Origin: Boletus sp. NGJ
Lineage: Eukaryota; Basidiomycota; Agaricomycetes; Boletales; Boletaceae
Reading direction: 5' to 3'
Assembly: GCA_019096195.1 (NCBI GenBank)
Contig: JAGTXK010000073.1
Location: 868,001-932,000 of the forward strand
Length of the DNA: 64,000 bases
In this document: positions 61,001-64,000 of the stretch, piece by piece
How the letters are laid out: every line of letters begins with the position of its first letter
Position numbering within the stretch: position 1 is the stretch's first letter
The notes under the pieces: generated by a model
Database searches by the model: none
The model's input: the letters and a program-made list of their open reading frames with translations, nothing else
What the model was told of the DNA's origin: nothing
Program-made: the position numbers and the translations under genes

Positions 61001-61211
61001 GGGCTTCTCATATACCGATTATCCTCACAAAGTTCGGGTGTGGTACGGTGACAGAGACGAGAAGATTGCAGAGAATGCGGTGAGATGGATGGAGCGTACG
61101 ATGGGCGAGGATCGATGTGACGTGAAGGTCGTCAAAGGCGCTGATCACGCGCTGATGTACAGGAGCTCCGTCGTGGTTGAAGTCCTGGAGTGCGTCCGAG
61201 AATTCTGGTGA
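58027..61211 (+). CDS. Alpha/beta hydrolase with long disordered insertions
   Basis: Exons 58027-59651, 59705-59931 and 59986-61211 give 1025 residues. The first 480 are disordered, with an eight-Asp run coded at about 58751-58774. The hydrolase fold starts near residue 490: LADMGDPNGFPLVVFLGLGC, a conserved oxyanion and strand region, then GIRLIAIDRWGLGRT, the nucleophile elbow AHSAGAPYALSFA and LAPWIGGG. About 280 residues of Ser-rich sequence intervene before the fold resumes with HKVRVWYGDRDEKIAENAVRW (acid) and VVKGADHALMYR (His). So the Ser-Asp-His triad is complete but spread apart. Such fungal proteins may be membrane-associated lipases or esterases; no substrate can be named. No signal peptide. 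Confidence 0.85.
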
Positions 61212-62287
61212 AGTTTGGTTGATTGTCTGCCACGCCCATCGATATCATTTACTCTTGCTTCATTCCTTTCACGTTTCTATTCCATTCATCTTTCGGTGGA
61301 ACAATTCAGCCTTCTACACCATGCCTGCCACATGCGCTAATCCCATCCACGCATTTTCCGCCTCGAATATTCTTCTTTGACGAGGCTTTTATTGCATTTA
61401 TTTATCGTACGTGAACGAGCTTCGTCTTCGTCCTACAACACATTGGAAGGATCTTCAATGTACTAGTTCTCCCTAGTTCACAGCTGAGAGTTTCCTATTA
61501 ATGTTGTGTAAACATTATTAATGTCAACTGTACTCCCATGACATCGTTTCACTGCAAAGAGATGGTCGTATATCGGATGGAACATTCATCCGAAGGAATT
61601 TCGTGGCCGAGGAAGGGTCGTAGACTGTCTATATCATTGAGGAATACTACTAGAGTTCTCAGAGATGTCAGACTGGGTAGCACCGGGACTGGACGCTCAC
61701 CCTGCAAGTCTATCCAATGTCTAGTGGTGCTAACGAGTTCTCATCGATATGTATAGGATGTACTAGTGCTCACCTATGGTACCAAGGCGGTGAATAAGAG
61801 CGATGATTATCAGGAATGTTCGAAGGCCCTGGTCGTGTAGCAGTTGCGACGAACAGAAAACGAGCCCGAAAGGCTCAAGGCAAGTGGTCAACGTTGCCAG
61901 GAAGCGCTCGACGTACATAGTACGCCACTATTCAGTTCGCGAGTATAAATTATTATAATGCGAAACCAAAAATAAGCGTCTCTGGCAGAAACATACCAGC
62001 CCCAATGGGGGACGGTTCTTTGTCACGTCTCCACGGCCGCTATCAGGATCTCCAGAGGCTAGTAGGCTAGGGCATCTTGGCTATCTGCCCTTCAGCTCTT
62101 ACACGCATCAGTAAGAGCAAGTTGCGGACCACGAGGGTATTAGATGTTGACTGGGGGATGTTGGAAAGTACATGTGCGGCACAGTCCGCGGCCAGGCTTG
62201 AAAGGTAGGAAGACGCTCCCAAATCAGTTCGTCCTTCATTGTCACAGTCGCTCGTCAAGCAGGGGGACCGGTACAGTGCCTGTCATC
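61212..62287. other. Intergenic region of about 1.1 kb
   Basis: No supportable gene. It is richer in A/T than the coding parts, with TATAAATTATTATAAT at about 61945-61960. Short open frames lack domain-like composition. A GCCCGAAAGGCTCAAGGC segment near 61865 forms a small hairpin-like pair, without other signs of an RNA gene. Confidence 0.4.
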
Positions 62288-63012
62288 ATGTCAGACAAGG
62301 GAGAACTACCCAAGAAAAAGGCAACAGGCAACACCGTCAGACTAGAAAGGGACGACATGCCTCCAGTCACACCAAGGAAAAGGAAAGCCGGGAGAGCGGC
62401 TGACAGCGAACAATCACAACACGACGTTGGACGTGTCGCTATTCACGCCGAACCGACTCCGAGAGGGGTCCAGGGTCGTCGGTCTGACCGTAGGCTTGCA
62501 TGTTCTGCCAACCCCCATTTTTTTTCTGAGAAAGATCACAGTTGTGCCTATCCAGTCAACTGTGCTGGAATGCCAACGCCAAAGACATTCCCAAACGTTG
62601 CCCGCGCATCGTCGGGTGTCTGTGGACATGCACCGTTCCCGCAGATCCAACATGTCCAATCCTGGTTCACGACCTCTCAGAACCAGACGGGCCAGCGTGC
62701 CCCCCGGCCCACCTCGTACCATGCTACAGCGTATGCGCTTCTTACTAAAATCTCCCGCTCGTAGCTTACCTGGTGCGCTCATTATTACAGATGCTTGGCA
62801 CACAGTACTCAACTCTGACCCGTTGGTGGATTCCGACGAGGAATGTCCCGATGAGCACGTTCGGCTTGACTACAGTGGGTCTCCTAGGGGTTGGATATTC
62901 ATATTTATGTATGCTCACCCGAGTTCCAGATCGGCGAATGCAGGTGATAACACGTCTACGAGGACGACCCCCAACTCCCGAACAGGGATGCAGTCAGACA
63001 ATCCCAAGCTAG
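62288..63012 (+). CDS. Partial paralog of the Ies1-like protein
   Basis: The start MSDKGELPKKKATG and a basic, NLS-like stretch (TPRKRKAGR) form a 5' part whose splicing to the rest I could not settle. The 3' part is clear: PPGPPRTMLQ ends exon ...62731, intron 62732-62790, then AWHTVLNSDPLVDSDEE and DEHVRLDY, intron 62875-62929, then RRMQVITRLRGRPPTPE to the stop at 63012. This C-terminus matches that of the Ies1-like gene at 53.5 kb, including both intron positions and phases. The central core of Ies1 (FLW-YLE, ENVDT) is absent, so this is a truncated copy. Whether it is expressed is unknown. It may be a pseudogene with a still-open tail. Confidence 0.5.
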
Positions 63013-63292
63013 CCAGAAATACGTTTCCGTTCTGCGAATTCTTTGTTGTATTTGGTTTGTATGAAATCCTGATCGCATGTCTTGCACTATGCACAGTTTC
63101 AAAGAGTATATTGTATTGGTGAAGAAAGTCGAAGAGGGGAGGTAGCGACGAAAACAAGTGTCGCGGGCCGACTATGTCAAACAAGTCAGATGAAGAAACA
63201 GATGTCGCTGAACAGTCTAGTCCCAGATGATAGAATACATATGCCTCACGAAAAGAATACTACACCACAACAAAATCCATTCCAGTTTCTAA

Positions 63293-64000
63293 TCACTCCG
63301 CGAGCCACTTCTCGCACTTCTTCGCGTACTTGTCCAGCAGCTGGGCAAGGTCACGGATGACGAATGTTAGAACGACACTGGCGAAGAATTCCGAAGCGCG
63401 TTTTAGCTTGACCTCTGCAGCTGTTCTTAGATCAGCAGGAAACGCGGTATAAATAGGTGCCACGGGCTGGGCAAGTAGCGCTTTTGAGTGTTCATCGAGC
63501 AGCTGTGCGTGCGTGAACAGTCTACCCAATCCAGTCACGTACGCGGCGGGGGAGTCAAGACTAGCGTATCTGGTGAGCTTCCAATACACACGGTGATAAC
63601 AAGAAGTCACCTACTTTTTACCATTGGTGAACTTGTCGAATTGTCGAGTTAGCTTTCCGCCCCATGATGTCACCTGCAATTCACGTGAGTTCGTTATGGC
63701 CCTGACATTTCACGCACAGCATCACCTACCCCACTTTTCTTTGAAACGAATCCTTCCCCTACCCCGAGTTTTTTGCCGAAATTTGCAACAACCCCGTCGC
63801 ATATAGACGAGAACTCCTCAAGCTTGCTCACCCACGCCTCCGCTTCTTTCCGCCCCACACTTCCAATCCCAAGTGCTAGCCCACTACACACGCTACCAGC
63901 ACCGAAAAACTCGACGCTTGATTGCTGCATTTCCTCCAAAGCAGAGCATAACACTTCTACAACGCGAACCTTTTCCGGGACATTGGTAAGCTTTGCTCCT
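63293..64000 (-). CDS. Unknown helical protein, 5' end beyond the window
   Basis: Open on the minus strand from the right edge (AKLTNVPEKVRVVEVLC) to a stop at 63293. The visible part has alternating hydrophobic and charged residues: CSALEEMQQSSVEFFGAG, WVSKLEEFSSICDGVVANF, then an exon with GGKLTRQFDKFTNGK and a last exon with YVTGLGRLFTHAQLLDEHS, LKRASEFFASVVLTFVIRDL and KYAKKCEKWLAE. This pattern suggests a helical bundle or BAR-like domain, perhaps a sorting nexin C-terminus, but I would not assign it. At least two introns (about 63600-63640 and 63670-63730) interrupt it. Confidence 0.6.

Overview
The window is nuclear DNA of a filamentous basidiomycete, most likely an Agaricomycete. The evidence is gene content and gene style: almost every gene is cut by many very short introns (46-62 nt, GT/AG with CTNAC-like branch sites), intergenic spaces are tens to hundreds of bases, and several proteins look fungus- or basidiomycete-specific. 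About 31 protein genes can be supported. For most of them I rebuilt the exons by hand and checked that the exon lengths sum to a whole number of codons. No rRNA, tRNA, CRISPR array or recognisable transposon was seen.

Layout. 0-3.5 kb: a long RD/RE-rich, disordered protein with 4E-T-like features. 3.5-7.3 kb: a long pyrimidine-rich leader and a G1-type cyclin. 8.5-10.4 kb: a Gfo/Idh/MocA oxidoreductase split into 12 exons, two of them 8 and 6 nt long. 10.9-13.5 kb: an unknown protein. 14.4-17.8 kb: an Itc1/Acf1-type ISWI subunit. 18-20.2 kb: an AAAP vacuolar amino-acid transporter. 20.3-30.4 kb: a very compact housekeeping block (eIF3k, Swd3/WDR5, polyubiquitin, Utp23, Emc7, an unknown protein, Dlt1, a GST-like protein, cytochrome b5 reductase). 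30.8-38.5 kb: a dual-specificity phosphatase, Tvp23, an unknown protein and a kinase-like protein. 38.8-41 kb: an amino-acid permease. 41.3-46.6 kb: an LRR-RhoGEF. 47-52.2 kb: Elp4, a MYND/Mss51-type protein, Imp1 and a TTC1-like TPR protein. 52.6-57.6 kb: a small unknown gene, an Ies1-like INO80 subunit, Tim8 and an acyltransferase. 58-61.2 kb: an alpha/beta hydrolase with long insertions. 62.3-63 kb: a partial paralog of the Ies1-like gene. 63.3 kb to the right edge: a partial unknown gene.

The genes do not form one pathway. Functions are scattered: translation (eIF3k, Elp4, Utp23, possible 4E-T), chromatin (ISWI, COMPASS, INO80 subunits), mitochondrial import and proteolysis (Tim8, Imp1), ER/Golgi membrane biology (Emc7, Tvp23, cytochrome b5 reductase, acyltransferase), amino-acid transport and signalling. 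I found no secondary-metabolite, mating-type or defence cluster. The most unusual signals are in gene structure: 6- and 8-nt exons, five GC-AG introns, an intron-like in-frame insertion without a GT donor in UTP23, a ubiquitin repeat with three substitutions, a one-base frameshift near the end of a permease, and a segmental partial duplication of the Ies1-like gene.
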